64,000 nucleotides of DNA from an uncultured Muribaculaceae bacterium (lineage in GTDB: Bacteria; Bacteroidota; Bacteroidia; Bacteroidales; Muribaculaceae): the NCBI GenBank assembly GCA_947525975.1, contig CANNVE010000011.1:1-64000 (forward strand). The letters run 5' to 3'. The position numbers and the translations under genes were made by a program. How positions within the stretch are numbered: the first letter of the stretch is position 1; each line of letters starts with the position of its first letter. Below, piece by piece: positions 1 through 10,643 of this stretch. Under the pieces are notes generated by a model. The model was not told the DNA's origin and ran no database searches. It worked only from the letters and a program-made list of their open reading frames with translations.

Positions 1-54
1 TAGAGCATCTGACTACGGATCAGAAGGTTACAGGTTTGAATCCTGTGCGAATCA
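1..54 (+). tRNA. tRNA-Arg(ACG), 5' end truncated by window start
   Basis: Anticodon stem-loop tctga-ctACGga-tcaga, T-arm acagg-tttgaat-cctgt, acceptor 3' strand gcgaatc plus discriminator a; CCA not encoded. Confidence 0.85.
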
Positions 55-57
55 CCC

Positions 58-90
58 AAAAAGGGCGGAAGCAATGCTTCCGCCCTTTTT
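58..90 (+). terminator. Rho-independent terminator after tRNA-Arg
   Basis: 16-bp inverted repeat aaaaagggcggaagca / tgcttccgcccttttt. Confidence 0.8.
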
Positions 91-149
91 GGTGTTCGCC
101 ACCGGTGTTTGAGGTTGTTTGAAGATTTGGGATGAGGTTGCCGAGAGGG

Positions 150-268
150 AACACGGATTAAGACGGATTTTCACGGATTGCACGGATTTTTTATAAGCAG
201 AGGGGACTTTGCCCCTCCACTGCATTGTGCGTTTATGAAATCCGTGTTAATCTGTGAAATCCGTGGTC
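150..268. repeat. CACGGATT-type short repeats in inverted arrangement around a small GC hairpin
   Basis: Left block acacggattaagacggattttcacggattgcacggatt; right block aaatccgtgttaatctgtgaaatccgtgg is its approximate reverse complement; aggggactttgcccct hairpin between. Confidence 0.6.
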
Positions 269-298
269 TTTAATGTTGATTGTAGGGAGCCTCCGGGG

Positions 299-1102
299 TC
301 AGAGGGCTGCGCGCAGGCGGGTCAATTTTTCGAGCAGGGAGTCGAGCAGGTCGAGGCGGAGCATGTTGGCGCCGTCGCTCTTGGCGGTCTCGGGGGTGGG
401 GTGAGTCTCGATGAAAAGGCCATCAGCGCCCACGGCGATACCGGCTTTGGCGATTGTCTCGATCATGTCGGGGCGGCCGCCTGTGACTCCGCCTCCCTGG
501 TTGGGCTGCTGCAGCGAGTGGGTGATGTCGAGAATCACCGGGCATTGGCATTGCTTCTGCATGGTGGGGATGCCGCGGAAATCGACTACGAGGTCGCCGT
601 AGCCGAATGTGGTGCCTCGATCGGTGACGGCCACTTGCGAGCCTCCGGCATCGCGCACCTTCTCAACGGCGAAATGCATTGATTCTGGGGCGAGGAATTG
701 GCCTTTCTTGATGTTGACAAGCTTTCCAGTGCGGGCGGCTGCCACAAGCAGGTCGGTCTGGCGGCATAGAAATGCGGGGATCTGCAGGATGTCGACATAT
801 TCGGCGGCAAGTGCGGCTTCGGTGGTCTCGTGGATGTCGGTGACTACGGGCACGTCAAATTCACGGCGCACCTTGGCCAGTATCTTCAGTGCCTTCTCAT
901 CGCCGATGCCGGTGAATGAGTCAAGTCTCGAGCGGTTGGCCTTGCGGTATGAACCTTTGAAAACGAAAGGAATGCCATATTTCTCGCAGACTGTCTTGAT
1001 GGTCTCGGCTATGTCGAGGGCCATTTTCTCGCCCTCTATCACGCACGGGCCTGCCAGCAGGAAGAAATTCGGGGATGAAAGCAGGTATTCTTGAGTTGTC
1101 AT
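299..1102 (-). CDS. kdsA: 3-deoxy-8-phosphooctulonate synthase (KDO-8-P synthase)
   Basis: 267 aa; LLAGPCVIEGEKMALDIAE, FKGSYRKANRSRLDSFTGIGDEKAL, THSLQQPN motifs. Confidence 0.95.
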   Translation of the reverse strand: MTTQEYLLSSPNFFLLAGPCVIEGEKMALDIAETIKTVCEKYGIPFVFKGSYRKANRSRLDSFTGIGDEKALKILAKVRREFDVPVVTDIHETTEAALAAEYVDILQIPAFLCRQTDLLVAAARTGKLVNIKKGQFLAPESMHFAVEKVRDAGGSQVAVTDRGTTFGYGDLVVDFRGIPTMQKQCQCPVILDITHSLQQPNQGGGVTGGRPDMIETIAKAGIAVGADGLFIETHPTPETAKSDGANMLRLDLLDSLLEKLTRLRAAL

Positions 1103-1126
1103 TTTATGTGTCGGTGTAATTTGTGT

Positions 1127-1846
1127 TTATACTTGTGAGCCGAGCGAATCGTCGAGTATGTGGAAAGCCGAGCAGGCATATAGCGCCGCTGTCTCGGTGC
1201 GCAGGCGGTTGTCGCCAAGGCTCACGGGCTGGAATCCGGCGTCAATGGCCGTTTGTATTTCAGATTGTGAGAAATCGCCTTCGGGGCCGATCAGGATGGC
1301 AGTGTCCACGCCCGGTCGGTAAAGGTCGGTGAGCAGACGTCGTGGAATTGCGGGATCGCAGTAGGCCACGAATTTCTGCTCGGCCCGGCACTCCTTGATG
1401 AAGGTTGATATCGGTGTCATTGGCTGTATGTCAGGCAGCACAGCCTTAAGGCTCTGCTTCATGGCTGAAGTGGCTATCTTGCGCAGGCGCTCGTCTTTTA
1501 TGTCCTTGCGCTCGGAATATCTGCACAGCAGGGGCACGAATCGGTTGAAGCCCACCTCGGTGAGTTTCTCCACGAGCCATTCCATGCGGTCCATCATCTT
1601 TGTGGGCGCCACCGCCACTGTGATCTGCTGGCTCCAGGGCAGGGGTTGCTCTCGGCGGCTGATCACCTGCAGCAAGGCATGCTTGGGGTGAGCGTCGACC
1701 AGCCGGCATTCGTAGACTCCGCCCTTGCCGTCGATCACCTGCACTTCATCACCCTCGCGCATGCGCAGCACTTTCACGCAGTGCTGCGAGTCAGTCTCGG
1801 GAAGCACCGGGTCAGACGCTATGTCGGGCGCATAAAACTGTATCAT
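1127..1846 (-). CDS. rsmE: 16S rRNA (uracil1498-N3)-methyltransferase
   Basis: 239 aa; HCVKVLRMREGDEVQVIDGKGG and LIGPEGDFSQSEI...LGDNRLRTETA SPOUT signature. Confidence 0.93.
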   Translation of the reverse strand: MIQFYAPDIASDPVLPETDSQHCVKVLRMREGDEVQVIDGKGGVYECRLVDAHPKHALLQVISRREQPLPWSQQITVAVAPTKMMDRMEWLVEKLTEVGFNRFVPLLCRYSERKDIKDERLRKIATSAMKQSLKAVLPDIQPMTPISTFIKECRAEQKFVAYCDPAIPRRLLTDLYRPGVDTAILIGPEGDFSQSEIQTAIDAGFQPVSLGDNRLRTETAALYACSAFHILDDSLGSQV

Positions 1847-3183
1847 ACGCCGGCTTCGCCTTCAGGGTTGGCGCTCACGCGCGCTTCCTCGTTTTTGACG
1901 TCTGAGCTTGTCTCGCCTTTGCCGGCATCATCCTTGAACAGGAAGAAGAAGAGGACGGCCACAGCCAGGGCATAGCCTGCGAAAATCAGCCACGAATGGC
2001 TCCAGCCTTCTATCTGGGCTGCGCCTTCGGGTTGAGAGTATACGAGCCTGTTGATCACGGCCTGCGCTCCGAGGGTGCCGATGGTGGCGCCGATTCCGTT
2101 TGTCATGAGCATGAAGAGGCCCTGGGCCGAGCTGCGTATCGAGGGCGATGTCTGCTTGTCGACATAGAGCGAGCCTGAAACATTGAAGAAGTCGAACGCT
2201 ATGCCGTAGACTATCATAGAGAGGACGAACATCCACACGCCAGCGCCGGGATCGCCCAGGCCAAAGAGGCCGAAGCGGAATACCCAGGCTATCATAGACA
2301 TGAGCATCACCACCTTGATGCCGAATCGCTTGAGGAAGAATGGGATGAGCAGGATGCACAGGGTCTCGCTGCACTGCGATATGGAGATGAGCGCGTTGGC
2401 ATTCTCCACGCCCCAGTTTCCGGCGTACTCGGCCACTGCGCCGAAGCTCTGTATGAAGGGGTTGGCAAATCCGTTGGTGATCTGGAGCGATACGCCCAGA
2501 AGCATGCTGAAGATGAAGAATATGGCCATGCGGGGGCTCTTGAAGAGCTTGAAGGCGTTGAGTCCCAGCGCCTCGGTGATGCTCGCAGCCTTGTCAGACT
2601 TTGAAGTGGGGCAGGCGGGCATCGAGAGCGAATACAGGCACAGCACTATGCTGAGCGCGCCCGAGGTGAAGAGCTGGCCGCAGGTATTCTGGTAGCCGGT
2701 GAAGTTGACGAACAGCATGGCGCAGATGAAGCCTATGGTGCCGAATATGCGTATGGGCGGGAAGTGCTTCACGGTGTCGAGTCCGCGGCTTGTGAGCACG
2801 CTGTATCCTACCGAGTTTGACAGGCCGATAGTGGGCATGAAAAATAGCACTGAAGCCGTATATAGAGAGAATAGCGGAGTAAACTCTATCGGAGCGCCCT
2901 GCGCCTGGGTATAGTAGGCGTAGGCTCCAGCTGCGATCATGAACACGCCTGCGAGGGCCTGGCATATCGACAGTGTGCGCTGGGCCTGGATCCAGCGGTC
3001 GGCCACGATGCCCACAAGGGCTGGCATGAAGATCGAAACGACGCCCTGCACGGCGTAGAACCAGCCTATGTTTTCGGCGAGCCCGTTGATGGCGAGGAAG
3101 CTGCCGAGCGATGTGAGATAGGCTCCCCATATCGCGAATTCGAGAAAATACAGGATTATGAGCCTTAATTTGATTTGTCCCAT
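1843..3183 (-). CDS. MFS nucleoside permease (NupG-like)
   Basis: 446 aa polytopic protein; LRLIILYFLEFAIWGAYLTSLGSFL and FFNVSGSLYVDKQTSPSIRSSAQGLFMLMTNGIGATIG. Confidence 0.85.
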   Translation of the reverse strand: MGQIKLRLIILYFLEFAIWGAYLTSLGSFLAINGLAENIGWFYAVQGVVSIFMPALVGIVADRWIQAQRTLSICQALAGVFMIAAGAYAYYTQAQGAPIEFTPLFSLYTASVLFFMPTIGLSNSVGYSVLTSRGLDTVKHFPPIRIFGTIGFICAMLFVNFTGYQNTCGQLFTSGALSIVLCLYSLSMPACPTSKSDKAASITEALGLNAFKLFKSPRMAIFFIFSMLLGVSLQITNGFANPFIQSFGAVAEYAGNWGVENANALISISQCSETLCILLIPFFLKRFGIKVVMLMSMIAWVFRFGLFGLGDPGAGVWMFVLSMIVYGIAFDFFNVSGSLYVDKQTSPSIRSSAQGLFMLMTNGIGATIGTLGAQAVINRLVYSQPEGAAQIEGWSHSWLIFAGYALAVAVLFFFLFKDDAGKGETSSDVKNEEARVSANPEGEAGV

Positions 3184-3233
3184 GATATTATTTCGATTTA
3201 GATTATGAGTGCGGTAGGTGTCATGGCCCGGCT

Positions 3234-3821
3234 TCAGCCTCTATCTTTTAGAATGCGGCTTATGCGTGCCGCCTCTTCGTAGTTCTCTTCTTCTATGTAA
3301 CGGTCCATCAGGCTTTGGAGTTCATCGTCCGTAAGGTCGTTGAGGTCTCTCTGCTTGCTTTGAGTGGTCTCGCCACCTTCGCCTTTGGCGTCCTCGTCAT
3401 CGTCAGTGACCGTGCCGGCGAGCTCTATGATCTGGCGTGTAGTGTAGATCGGAGCCTCGCAGCGTATGGCTATCGCCACGGCGTCGCTCGTGCGCGAGTC
3501 TATGGTTACTTCGCGGGTGCCGTCGGTGAATTTCATTTCTGACGAGAAAATGCCGTCTTCAAATTTGTATATGTACACCTCGATCAGGCTCACGCCGAAG
3601 GCTTGGGCGAAGCTGCAGAAAAGGTCATGCGTCATGGGGCGGGGCGTCACCACGCCTTCAAGGTTGATGGCTATTGACTGCGCTTCGGCCGAACCGATGA
3701 CTATGGGTATGCGGTGGCGGCCGCCTTCCTCGGCCAGCAGCAAGCCGAAAGCTCCTGACTGTAGCGGATTGTATGAAAGGCCGACCACTGTCAGCTTTAC
3801 TCTCTCGTTGTTGTCGCTCAT
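3234..3821 (-). CDS. Bifunctional nuclease family protein (DUF151) with C-terminal UVR-like motif
   Basis: ORF 3234..3884; start likely at MSDNNERVKLTVVGLSYNP. IPIVIGSAEAQSIAINLEG and TSDAVAIAIR core; C-terminal LMDRYIEEENYEEAARISRILKD. Confidence 0.85.
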   Translation of the reverse strand: MSDNNERVKLTVVGLSYNPLQSGAFGLLLAEEGGRHRIPIVIGSAEAQSIAINLEGVVTPRPMTHDLFCSFAQAFGVSLIEVYIYKFEDGIFSSEMKFTDGTREVTIDSRTSDAVAIAIRCEAPIYTTRQIIELAGTVTDDDEDAKGEGGETTQSKQRDLNDLTDDELQSLMDRYIEEENYEEAARISRILKDRG

Positions 3822-3880
3822 GGATTGTAGTTGCTTGTGAGTGTATCTGTGTCTTTGCGTCTTGGGCCCCGTAGGCTTAT

Positions 3881-4957
3881 TCATCGCTCTTTGCCCTGCA
3901 CTATCACGCCCGAGCCGTAGCAGATGCTGCCGCTCGGGTCGTAGACCACGCAGAATTGGCCCGGCGCGATGCCCTGCACGTCAAGCTCGGAATCAATGCG
4001 GTATTCGCCCGGGGCGAGGCGCGTGATCTTCGCCGGGATGAATTGCGGCATGTGGCGGTTCTTGAACGCTATGGCTGCTCCGTCGCAGTGGTCGCCCCAG
4101 GGGTCGGCGGTGATGAAGTGCATGTCGTCGACGTATATGGTGCGTCCGTATTGCTTCTCGGTGCCGTATCCGTTGCTGACGTATATGATGTTCTCGCGGG
4201 CGTTTTTCTTCACCACGTACCAGGGGCCGCCGCTCAGGCCCAGGCCCTTGCGCTGGCCTATGGTGTGGAACCAGAATCCTTTGTGCTCGCCAAGCTTGCG
4301 CCCGGTCTCGATCTCAATTATCGGGCCGTTTTTCTCGCCAAGGTGGCGGCGTATGAAGTCGTTGTAGTTGATTTTCCCAAGAAAGCAGATGCCTTGCGAG
4401 TCTTTGCGCCCGGCGTTGGGCAGGCGTGACTCGACGGCTATGCGGCGCACTTCTGCCTTTGGCAGGTCGCCTATGGGGAATGTGATGTGGCACAGCTGCT
4501 CATAGCTGATCTGCGCAAGGAAGTCGGTCTGGTCCTTCACGGGGTCGGGCGCCGTGCCGAGCCATTTGAGGCCGTCGCGCTCGATGACGGTGGCGTAGTG
4601 TCCGGTGGCAGTGAGGTCGAAGTCCTTTCCCCAGCGCTGCTCGAAATACCCGAATTTTATCATCTTGTTGCACATGATGTCGGGATTCGGAGTGAAGCCT
4701 TCCCTGACAGTGCGCAGAGCGTACTCCATGACGTTGTCCCAGTATTCCTGGTGGAGCGAGACCACATCGAAAGGAAGCGCGTATTTTCTGGCGATGTAGG
4801 TGCACATCTCGATGTCCTCCTCGGCCGAGCAGTCGCCCTCGCCGTCGTCCATGCCGATGCGAATGTAGAATAGGTGAGGGTCATGCCCTTGGTCGAGCAG
4901 GCGGCGCACCGCCACGGCGCTGTCCACGCCTCCGGATATGAGAGCGGCTATTTTCAT
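3881..4957 (-). CDS. mnmA: tRNA-specific 2-thiouridylase
   Basis: 358 aa; [19 protein letters not shown]-loop, [24 protein letters not shown]. Confidence 0.95.
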   Translation of the reverse strand: MKIAALISGGVDSAVAVRRLLDQGHDPHLFYIRIGMDDGEGDCSAEEDIEMCTYIARKYALPFDVVSLHQEYWDNVMEYALRTVREGFTPNPDIMCNKMIKFGYFEQRWGKDFDLTATGHYATVIERDGLKWLGTAPDPVKDQTDFLAQISYEQLCHITFPIGDLPKAEVRRIAVESRLPNAGRKDSQGICFLGKINYNDFIRRHLGEKNGPIIEIETGRKLGEHKGFWFHTIGQRKGLGLSGGPWYVVKKNARENIIYVSNGYGTEKQYGRTIYVDDMHFITADPWGDHCDGAAIAFKNRHMPQFIPAKITRLAPGEYRIDSELDVQGIAPGQFCVVYDPSGSICYGSGVIVQGKER

Positions 4958-5859
4958 CAGTTCATGTTGATGTTAATGCGCTGGAGGGCTTTGAGCAGAT
5001 TGTCGATGGGCGTGTGCTTGCCCAGGATTATGTGCTTGCCGTCGAGGTAGTATATGTCGGGAGTCTGCGGGATCTCGAATATCTGGTCTATGTCCTCGCT
5101 GGCGCCTATAGTCCAATTTTTTGGGTATGACGCCGCGGCTTCTTTCCATTCAGGGGTGGCTTTTCCCGGATATATGCAAACCACCTTCACGAGCCCCCGC
5201 TCTATGAGCTGGTTGGTGTTGTAGTCTGCCGACAGGCGCGTGCGCGCCATCATGCAGTCAAAGCAGTCGGGGTCGTTGAAAAACAGGATTATGCGCGACG
5301 ATATGACATCGCCGAACGATTTTTTCTCTCCATCCACCGTCACATACTCGAAGGCCGGGGCCTTGACGCCCAGGGAGCTGTTTTCGAGTATCTGCGCCTG
5401 CGCCTGGAATCTGGCTTTGTCGGCTTTGCCCACTTTCTTATGGTTGGCCACGGCCTTGCAGAAGGGCAGGTAGAGCTCTTCAGAGTAGATCTCGGCGGTG
5501 TCGGTGTATAGGTATTTCTCGGCGGTCTTGCCTATGAGCAGGGTGTTGTCGGCGCCGGTCTTCACCACATCGGCCAGGAATGTGTCGATGGCCAGGTGCA
5601 CAGTGTCGGCTGTGGCGTATGGCATGAATGAAAGCCAGTCTGACATGGCCTTGTCCACGTCTTTCTTGCGGGTGAATATTTCCTTGAGGTTGCATCTCTC
5701 CCAGAAGTGGAATACCAGATAGTTGCATCTTTCTGAAAGCGTGGTCTTTGAGTCGGGGATGGAGGGGTACACGAAGGGCTTGTCGCTGTCTTGGGCCAAT
5801 GCCGGCGTGATTGCTATCGAGCAGATTGCTAAGAAAATGGTTAATGCTATCTTTTTCAT
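4957..5859 (-). CDS. Secreted DUF5106/thioredoxin-like protein
   Basis: Signal peptide [36 protein letters not shown] redox-like motif; [10 protein letters not shown]. Confidence 0.7.
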   Translation of the reverse strand: MKKIALTIFLAICSIAITPALAQDSDKPFVYPSIPDSKTTLSERCNYLVFHFWERCNLKEIFTRKKDVDKAMSDWLSFMPYATADTVHLAIDTFLADVVKTGADNTLLIGKTAEKYLYTDTAEIYSEELYLPFCKAVANHKKVGKADKARFQAQAQILENSSLGVKAPAFEYVTVDGEKKSFGDVISSRIILFFNDPDCFDCMMARTRLSADYNTNQLIERGLVKVVCIYPGKATPEWKEAAASYPKNWTIGASEDIDQIFEIPQTPDIYYLDGKHIILGKHTPIDNLLKALQRININMN

Positions 5860-5935
5860 GTGATTGCGTAGTTAGGGCATGATGTATGTCTATGAGGTGG
5901 CGACTCTAAATGTCATTCCACTGAAATTTTAGCTA

Positions 5936-5966
5936 CAAAGATAGCGATTAGGCTTGATTCTCACAA
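5936..5966 (-). promoter_or_regulatory. Bacteroidetes-type promoter for the DUF5106 gene
   Basis: Minus strand TTG-N20-TATCTTTG (plus-strand CAA 5964-5966, CAAAGATA 5936-5943). Confidence 0.55.
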
Positions 5967-6047
5967 TCATTTTGCAAAAGATAACTCAATATATGCGCGC
6001 AAAAAACGTTATAGCCGGAAAATGCCGAGTTTGAGCCTTACGAAAAC

Positions 6048-6083
6048 AGAGACCGCCTGACAGGGTTCAGGCGGCCTCTTTAG
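6048..6083 (-). terminator. Terminator downstream of aspA
   Basis: gaccgcctgacagggttcaggcggcctc hairpin in the intergenic gap. Confidence 0.55.
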
Positions 6084-6119
6084 GCGAAATGATTCTCGCG
6101 TTGAGTCATGTAATTCCGG

Positions 6120-7592
6120 TTATGCGGGAGCGCCGGCAGGCTCTTTGGCTTTGATGTTGAGTTTCACGGGTTCGAGCATATTTTCGGGCGCGAGTATCTT
6201 GTCAAGGTCATCCTTGTCGAGGATGCCGTGTTCGAGCACCAGGTCGTATACGCTCTTGCCGGTGGCGAGAGCCTCCTTGGCGATCTTTGTGGAGTTTTTG
6301 TATCCGATCACTGGGTTGAGGGCCGTGACAAGGCTTATGCTGCGGTGCACATCGGCGCGGCATTTGTCAGCATTGGCTGTAATGCCTTCTATGCAACGTG
6401 TGCGCAGGGTGTCGAATCCGTTGATCAGCAGGTTGATCGATTCGAAATCGCATTGCGCCATCACAGGCTCCATGGCGTTGAGCTCCATTTGGGCGGCGTC
6501 GCCGGCCATGGTCACGCAGAGTTCGTTGCCGATGACCTTGTAGCAGATCTGGTTCATCACTTCCGGAATCACCGGATTGACCTTGCCGGGCATTATCGAA
6601 GAGCCGGGCTGCATGGCCGGGAGGTTGATCTCGCCGAGGCCGCAACGCGGGCCTGAGGCCAGGAGTCGCAGGTCGTTGCAGATCTTGTTGACCTTCACTG
6701 CCAGGCGCTTAAGGGCAGAGGCATAGCCTACGAGGCATGATGTGTCGGAGGTGGCGCCCACAAGGTCGGAAGCGAGCTTGATGTCCCATCCGGTGAGCTT
6801 GGCCAGGGCCTTCACGCACAGTTTGGAATAGCCGGGCTCGGCGCAGATGCCTGTGCCGATGGCTGTGGCTCCCATGTTGACAGTGAGAAAATCATCGGCA
6901 GCCTCATTGAGGTGCTTGATTTCATCTTGCAGGATTGATGCGAAGCCGCCGAAGGTCTGACCGAGTGTCATTGGCACAGCATCTTCGCACTGTGTGCGTC
7001 CGATCTTGATCACCTGCTTGAATTCCTCTGATTTGGCTTTCAGCGAGTCGATCAGCGCCTGCAAATGTGGAAGCAGCCTCAAGTGGCTGATGTACATGCC
7101 TATGTGTATCGCGGTGGGATAAGCGTCGTTGGTCGACTGAGAGCAATTGACCACGTCGTTGGGCGAGCAATAGGCGTATTCGCCGCGTTTGTGCCCAAGG
7201 ATTTCGAGGGCGCGGTTGGCTATCACTTCGTTGGCGTTCATGTTGGTGGTTGTGCCGGCTCCGCCCTGTATCATGTCGACAGGGAATTGGTCGTCGAGTT
7301 TGCCGTCTACCATCTCCTTGCAGGCCTCGGTGATGGCGTTGAACTGTTCTTTGGAGATCAGCCCCTGCTTATGGTTGGCTATCGCCGCCGCCCATTTTGT
7401 GATGGCCAGGCCCTTGATGAAGGCCGGGTAATCACGCAGGTGGAAATTGCTGATGTCGAAATTCTCGATGCCTCGGAGTGTCTGCACGCCATAAAGGGCT
7501 GATTCGGGCACCGCGATCTCACCGATGAGGTCAGATTCGATTCGTGTTTTTTCGTTCATGGTTGCTGGTATGTTATCGGCGGCGTTCCGCAT
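6120..7592 (-). CDS. aspA: Aspartate ammonia-lyase
   Basis: GSSIMPGKVNPVIPEV fumarase/aspartase signature; IGRTQCEDAVPMTLGQTFGG. Confidence 0.95.
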   Translation of the reverse strand: MRNAADNIPATMNEKTRIESDLIGEIAVPESALYGVQTLRGIENFDISNFHLRDYPAFIKGLAITKWAAAIANHKQGLISKEQFNAITEACKEMVDGKLDDQFPVDMIQGGAGTTTNMNANEVIANRALEILGHKRGEYAYCSPNDVVNCSQSTNDAYPTAIHIGMYISHLRLLPHLQALIDSLKAKSEEFKQVIKIGRTQCEDAVPMTLGQTFGGFASILQDEIKHLNEAADDFLTVNMGATAIGTGICAEPGYSKLCVKALAKLTGWDIKLASDLVGATSDTSCLVGYASALKRLAVKVNKICNDLRLLASGPRCGLGEINLPAMQPGSSIMPGKVNPVIPEVMNQICYKVIGNELCVTMAGDAAQMELNAMEPVMAQCDFESINLLINGFDTLRTRCIEGITANADKCRADVHRSISLVTALNPVIGYKNSTKIAKEALATGKSVYDLVLEHGILDKDDLDKILAPENMLEPVKLNIKAKEPAGAPA

Positions 7593-7643
7593 CGGCGCGC
7601 CGCAGTATAGTGAATATTCACTATGATAACAACCGCAGGGTGC

Positions 7644-8657
7644 TTATTGTTTAGGCGGGATGTCAGTGCCCATGGTGAGCACGCTTCCTTCCGGCCCTAC
7701 GCTCAGTGAGGCATTTGCGCCTAAGAGCAGGGGATAGTTGATCTCTCCATGCCCCGATGGCATGCCGAAAAGCACGGGCATAGACACATAGCCCCATTTC
7801 CTGAGCCAATGGCTGATCATGGCCTCCATCGAATCGAAGTCGTCGCTTGGCTTGTAGTTTGTGAATTCGCCTATGATCAGGCCATTGGCCTTGTTGAGGG
7901 CGCCGCTCTGGTGCAGTCGCATCAGCACGCGTTCGATGGCGTATATCTTTTCGCCTACGTCTTCGATGAAGATTATCGCGCCCTCGCCGTCGGCGGGGTT
8001 GAGTATGTCATATTCGGTCTGCGCCAAGCCGTTGGCCACCATCAGATTTCCGCCTACGAGGCGTCCTTCGGCTTGTCCGTGCAGGTCATAGACCGTAGGC
8101 GGGAGGGTGTAGGTGAGCGGTAGTGAGTCCTGAAGCATGGCGAATGTGTGCACGAGCGATGTGTCGGTGGCTTCCTTCTTGGTGAGGTGGCTGCACATCG
8201 GGCCGTGGATCGAGGCTATGCCCAGGCGCGTCATCATGGCGTGAAGGGCGGTGATGTCGCTGAATCCTACGAGCCATTTTGGGTTTGCCTTTATAACGGC
8301 TGTGTCGAGCATCTCAAGCAGCCTGACAGTGCCGTATCCGCCTCTGGCGCAAAGGATGGCGTCGACTTCCGGATCTCTGAAAGCCACCATCAGGTCGGCG
8401 GCCCTGAGCGGGTCAGAAGCGGCGAATGATCCGTACTCCTTGCCTCTGGCATGAGGCATGACCACCGGGCGGTATCCTCTGGCCTGCAGGGCCTCGACCG
8501 CGCCGTTGATGTATTTGTCGTAGATGTATGAGGCCGGCGCCACAATGGCGATTTTGCTGCCGGGCCTGATGGGGCGCGGCACGGTTATCGAGTCCTGGGC
8601 GGCGGCGTTTGTCATTGATGTTATGATGCAGATGAGGATTAATGCGAATCGAAGCAT
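7644..8657 (-). CDS. LD-carboxypeptidase (S66 family), secreted
   Basis: IAIVAPASYI, ILCARGGYGTVRLLEMLD, GFSDITALH; start probably MLRFALILICIITSMTNAAAQ. Confidence 0.88.
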   Translation of the reverse strand: MLRFALILICIITSMTNAAAQDSITVPRPIRPGSKIAIVAPASYIYDKYINGAVEALQARGYRPVVMPHARGKEYGSFAASDPLRAADLMVAFRDPEVDAILCARGGYGTVRLLEMLDTAVIKANPKWLVGFSDITALHAMMTRLGIASIHGPMCSHLTKKEATDTSLVHTFAMLQDSLPLTYTLPPTVYDLHGQAEGRLVGGNLMVANGLAQTEYDILNPADGEGAIIFIEDVGEKIYAIERVLMRLHQSGALNKANGLIIGEFTNYKPSDDFDSMEAMISHWLRKWGYVSMPVLFGMPSGHGEINYPLLLGANASLSVGPEGSVLTMGTDIPPKQ

Positions 8658-8658
8658 A

Positions 8659-9681
8659 TCAGTCGATTTTTCCGGCGGCTGTCTCGTGGCGCAACTTGTA
8701 GGTGTTGCGCAAGGTTTCAAAATTTTCCGGGGCGGACTTAAGGGTTTTGGTGTCGGTCATGGGGTCGTATGACCGCAGTATCGCGTTGGCGTTGACCGAC
8801 TCTGCCGCCGAGGCCGGCACTTTTTCTTCCATCTCGATCCTTGGCAGCCCAAGAGCTGTGCAGAGGGCGTCGAGCGCCATGCGCGTGGCCCTCACCTTGC
8901 CTTCGAAGCTGTATCCGGCAATGTGGGGGGTGGCTATGTCGGCAAGCCTGAGCAGGTCGGGGTTGAGGTCTGACGGTTCTCCCTCCCAGCAGTCGATCAC
9001 CGCATGGCTCACATTCCCGCTTTTGATGGCCTCGACAAGCGCGGTGTTGTCCACCACCGGGCCTCTCGCGGCATTGATGATGATCGGGGCGCGGCGCAGC
9101 GATGCGAAGAAGGCAGCATCGGCCAGATGCCTGGTGGTGGCATCGAGCGGTGTGTGGAAGGTGATGATGTCGGCCTCGGCGGCTATCTCTTCGAGCGAGC
9201 TCCAGCAGTCGCCGCCCTCCGCTTTTTGGCGGGGAGGGTCGTTGAGGAGTACGCGCATGTCGAGTTGTCGCGCCCATTCGGCTACGATGCGGCCCACGTT
9301 GCCTACGCCCACGATGCCGATGGTGTATTGCGACAGCGGGCGGTTGTGCAGCTTCAGTATGGAGGCCATCACGTACTGCGCCACAGCCGGCGCGTTGCAA
9401 CCGGGAGCGTTGGCGGCTATGATGCCCCGCGTGGCGAGCCAGGGGAGGTCGAGATGGTCGGTGCCGATGGTGCATGTGCCCACGAAGCGGCATTTAGAGC
9501 CGCCCAGGAGGGCTTCGTTGCATTTTGTGCGGGTGCGCACCAATAGCGCGTCGGCGTCGCTCACCGATTCTGGCGTCATTTCAGGCTCTGTCAGATAGTC
9601 AACCTGTCCGAAAGGCTCGAGCAGGCCTTTGAGGAATGGTATGTTCTTGTCTACTACAAAATGTAGGCCACTGTTTGCCAT
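8659..9681 (-). CDS. pdxB: 4-phosphoerythronate dehydrogenase
   Basis: [46 protein letters not shown]; start MANSGLHF inside longer ORF 8659..9846. Confidence 0.9.
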   Translation of the reverse strand: MANSGLHFVVDKNIPFLKGLLEPFGQVDYLTEPEMTPESVSDADALLVRTRTKCNEALLGGSKCRFVGTCTIGTDHLDLPWLATRGIIAANAPGCNAPAVAQYVMASILKLHNRPLSQYTIGIVGVGNVGRIVAEWARQLDMRVLLNDPPRQKAEGGDCWSSLEEIAAEADIITFHTPLDATTRHLADAAFFASLRRAPIIINAARGPVVDNTALVEAIKSGNVSHAVIDCWEGEPSDLNPDLLRLADIATPHIAGYSFEGKVRATRMALDALCTALGLPRIEMEEKVPASAAESVNANAILRSYDPMTDTKTLKSAPENFETLRNTYKLRHETAAGKID

Positions 9682-10643
9682 AGGAGTGTGAAGGGATATG
9701 ATAGGAAGAGATATATAAGCAGGATTATCAGGATGGCGATGTATGACTTGCGCGTGGAGTGTATGGTGCCGAAGAGGTGAGCCACCTGCAAGGCCGCGCA
9801 TACGTTGAGTATCGGCAGCATTGTGGTGCTGTCGGTCACATTGCATGCTATGCCCAGCACGGAAAGCAGCATCGATGTGGTGATGAAGCCTTGGAAAGCC
9901 CGGTATCTGGCCGTGTAGGTCACGTATTTCACAAGGTTTTGCACCCAGCAGATGGCGCCCAGGAAGATTGTGAACGACATCACGGCAATGTAGGCCGGGG
10001 CAAGGTTGTCAAGCGGGTTGCGGAAGCTGAATATGTCAGGCCACTCTATCTGGGACGGTGTGACTATCAGGAACCCGAAATATATGATCCACGGGCAGGC
10101 TATGCCCATCAGCGAAGCGAGGGCTGTGCGCAATGTGAGTATGCGCATCTGCGCGCAGGCCGCCCAAAGGCCGGGGATGAAGAATAGCGCCTCGCCTATG
10201 CATGCCGATAGGGCCGACATGACGGCGAATGCCAGAAACACTTCTTTCTGGGGCATTGGCGCTGAAAAGTTGGGGAACAGCAACAGCAAGCACATGAGCC
10301 ATGCCACGCAAAGCACAATGCCGGGGTTGAGGCCGGACAGGAATTGCGGTATGGCGCACTGCATCAGCAGGAATACGGTGCCCTGCAGCATGGTGAGGCA
10401 TCGCAGCAGGTTGAAGGTCTTGTTGATGTAGGCGAGGAGCGCCGCGATGCCGATGTTGATGGCCACCGCCGCGCACATCGACAATGGCTGTGGCAGGGAC
10501 CAGGCGCCGCTCCATGCGGTCACAAGGCCTTCGGATGAGGCGTCGGCAGGGTATCCGGCGAGGCATACAAAAGCCAAGGCGCTGGCAAGCGCAATGAGCG
10601 AGGCCAGCACCAGCATGGCGCGCGAATGCAGGAATTTCGTCAT
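9654..10643 (-). CDS. Polytopic membrane protein of unknown function
   Basis: 329 aa with multiple hydrophobic segments; tight spacing with purD and pdxB. Confidence 0.65.
   Translation of the reverse strand: MTKFLHSRAMLVLASLIALASALAFVCLAGYPADASSEGLVTAWSGAWSLPQPLSMCAAVAINIGIAALLAYINKTFNLLRCLTMLQGTVFLLMQCAIPQFLSGLNPGIVLCVAWLMCLLLLFPNFSAPMPQKEVFLAFAVMSALSACIGEALFFIPGLWAACAQMRILTLRTALASLMGIACPWIIYFGFLIVTPSQIEWPDIFSFRNPLDNLAPAYIAVMSFTIFLGAICWVQNLVKYVTYTARYRAFQGFITTSMLLSVLGIACNVTDSTTMLPILNVCAALQVAHLFGTIHSTRKSYIAILIILLIYLFLSYPFTLLWQTVAYIL

Noticed and set aside
254-682. 142-aa plus-strand ORF opposite kdsA
   Set aside because: Overlaps a clear kdsA on the minus strand; product looks like an antisense artefact.
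8702-9598. 298-aa plus-strand ORF opposite pdxB
   Set aside because: Antisense to a confidently identified gene; Ser/Ala-rich low-information translation.
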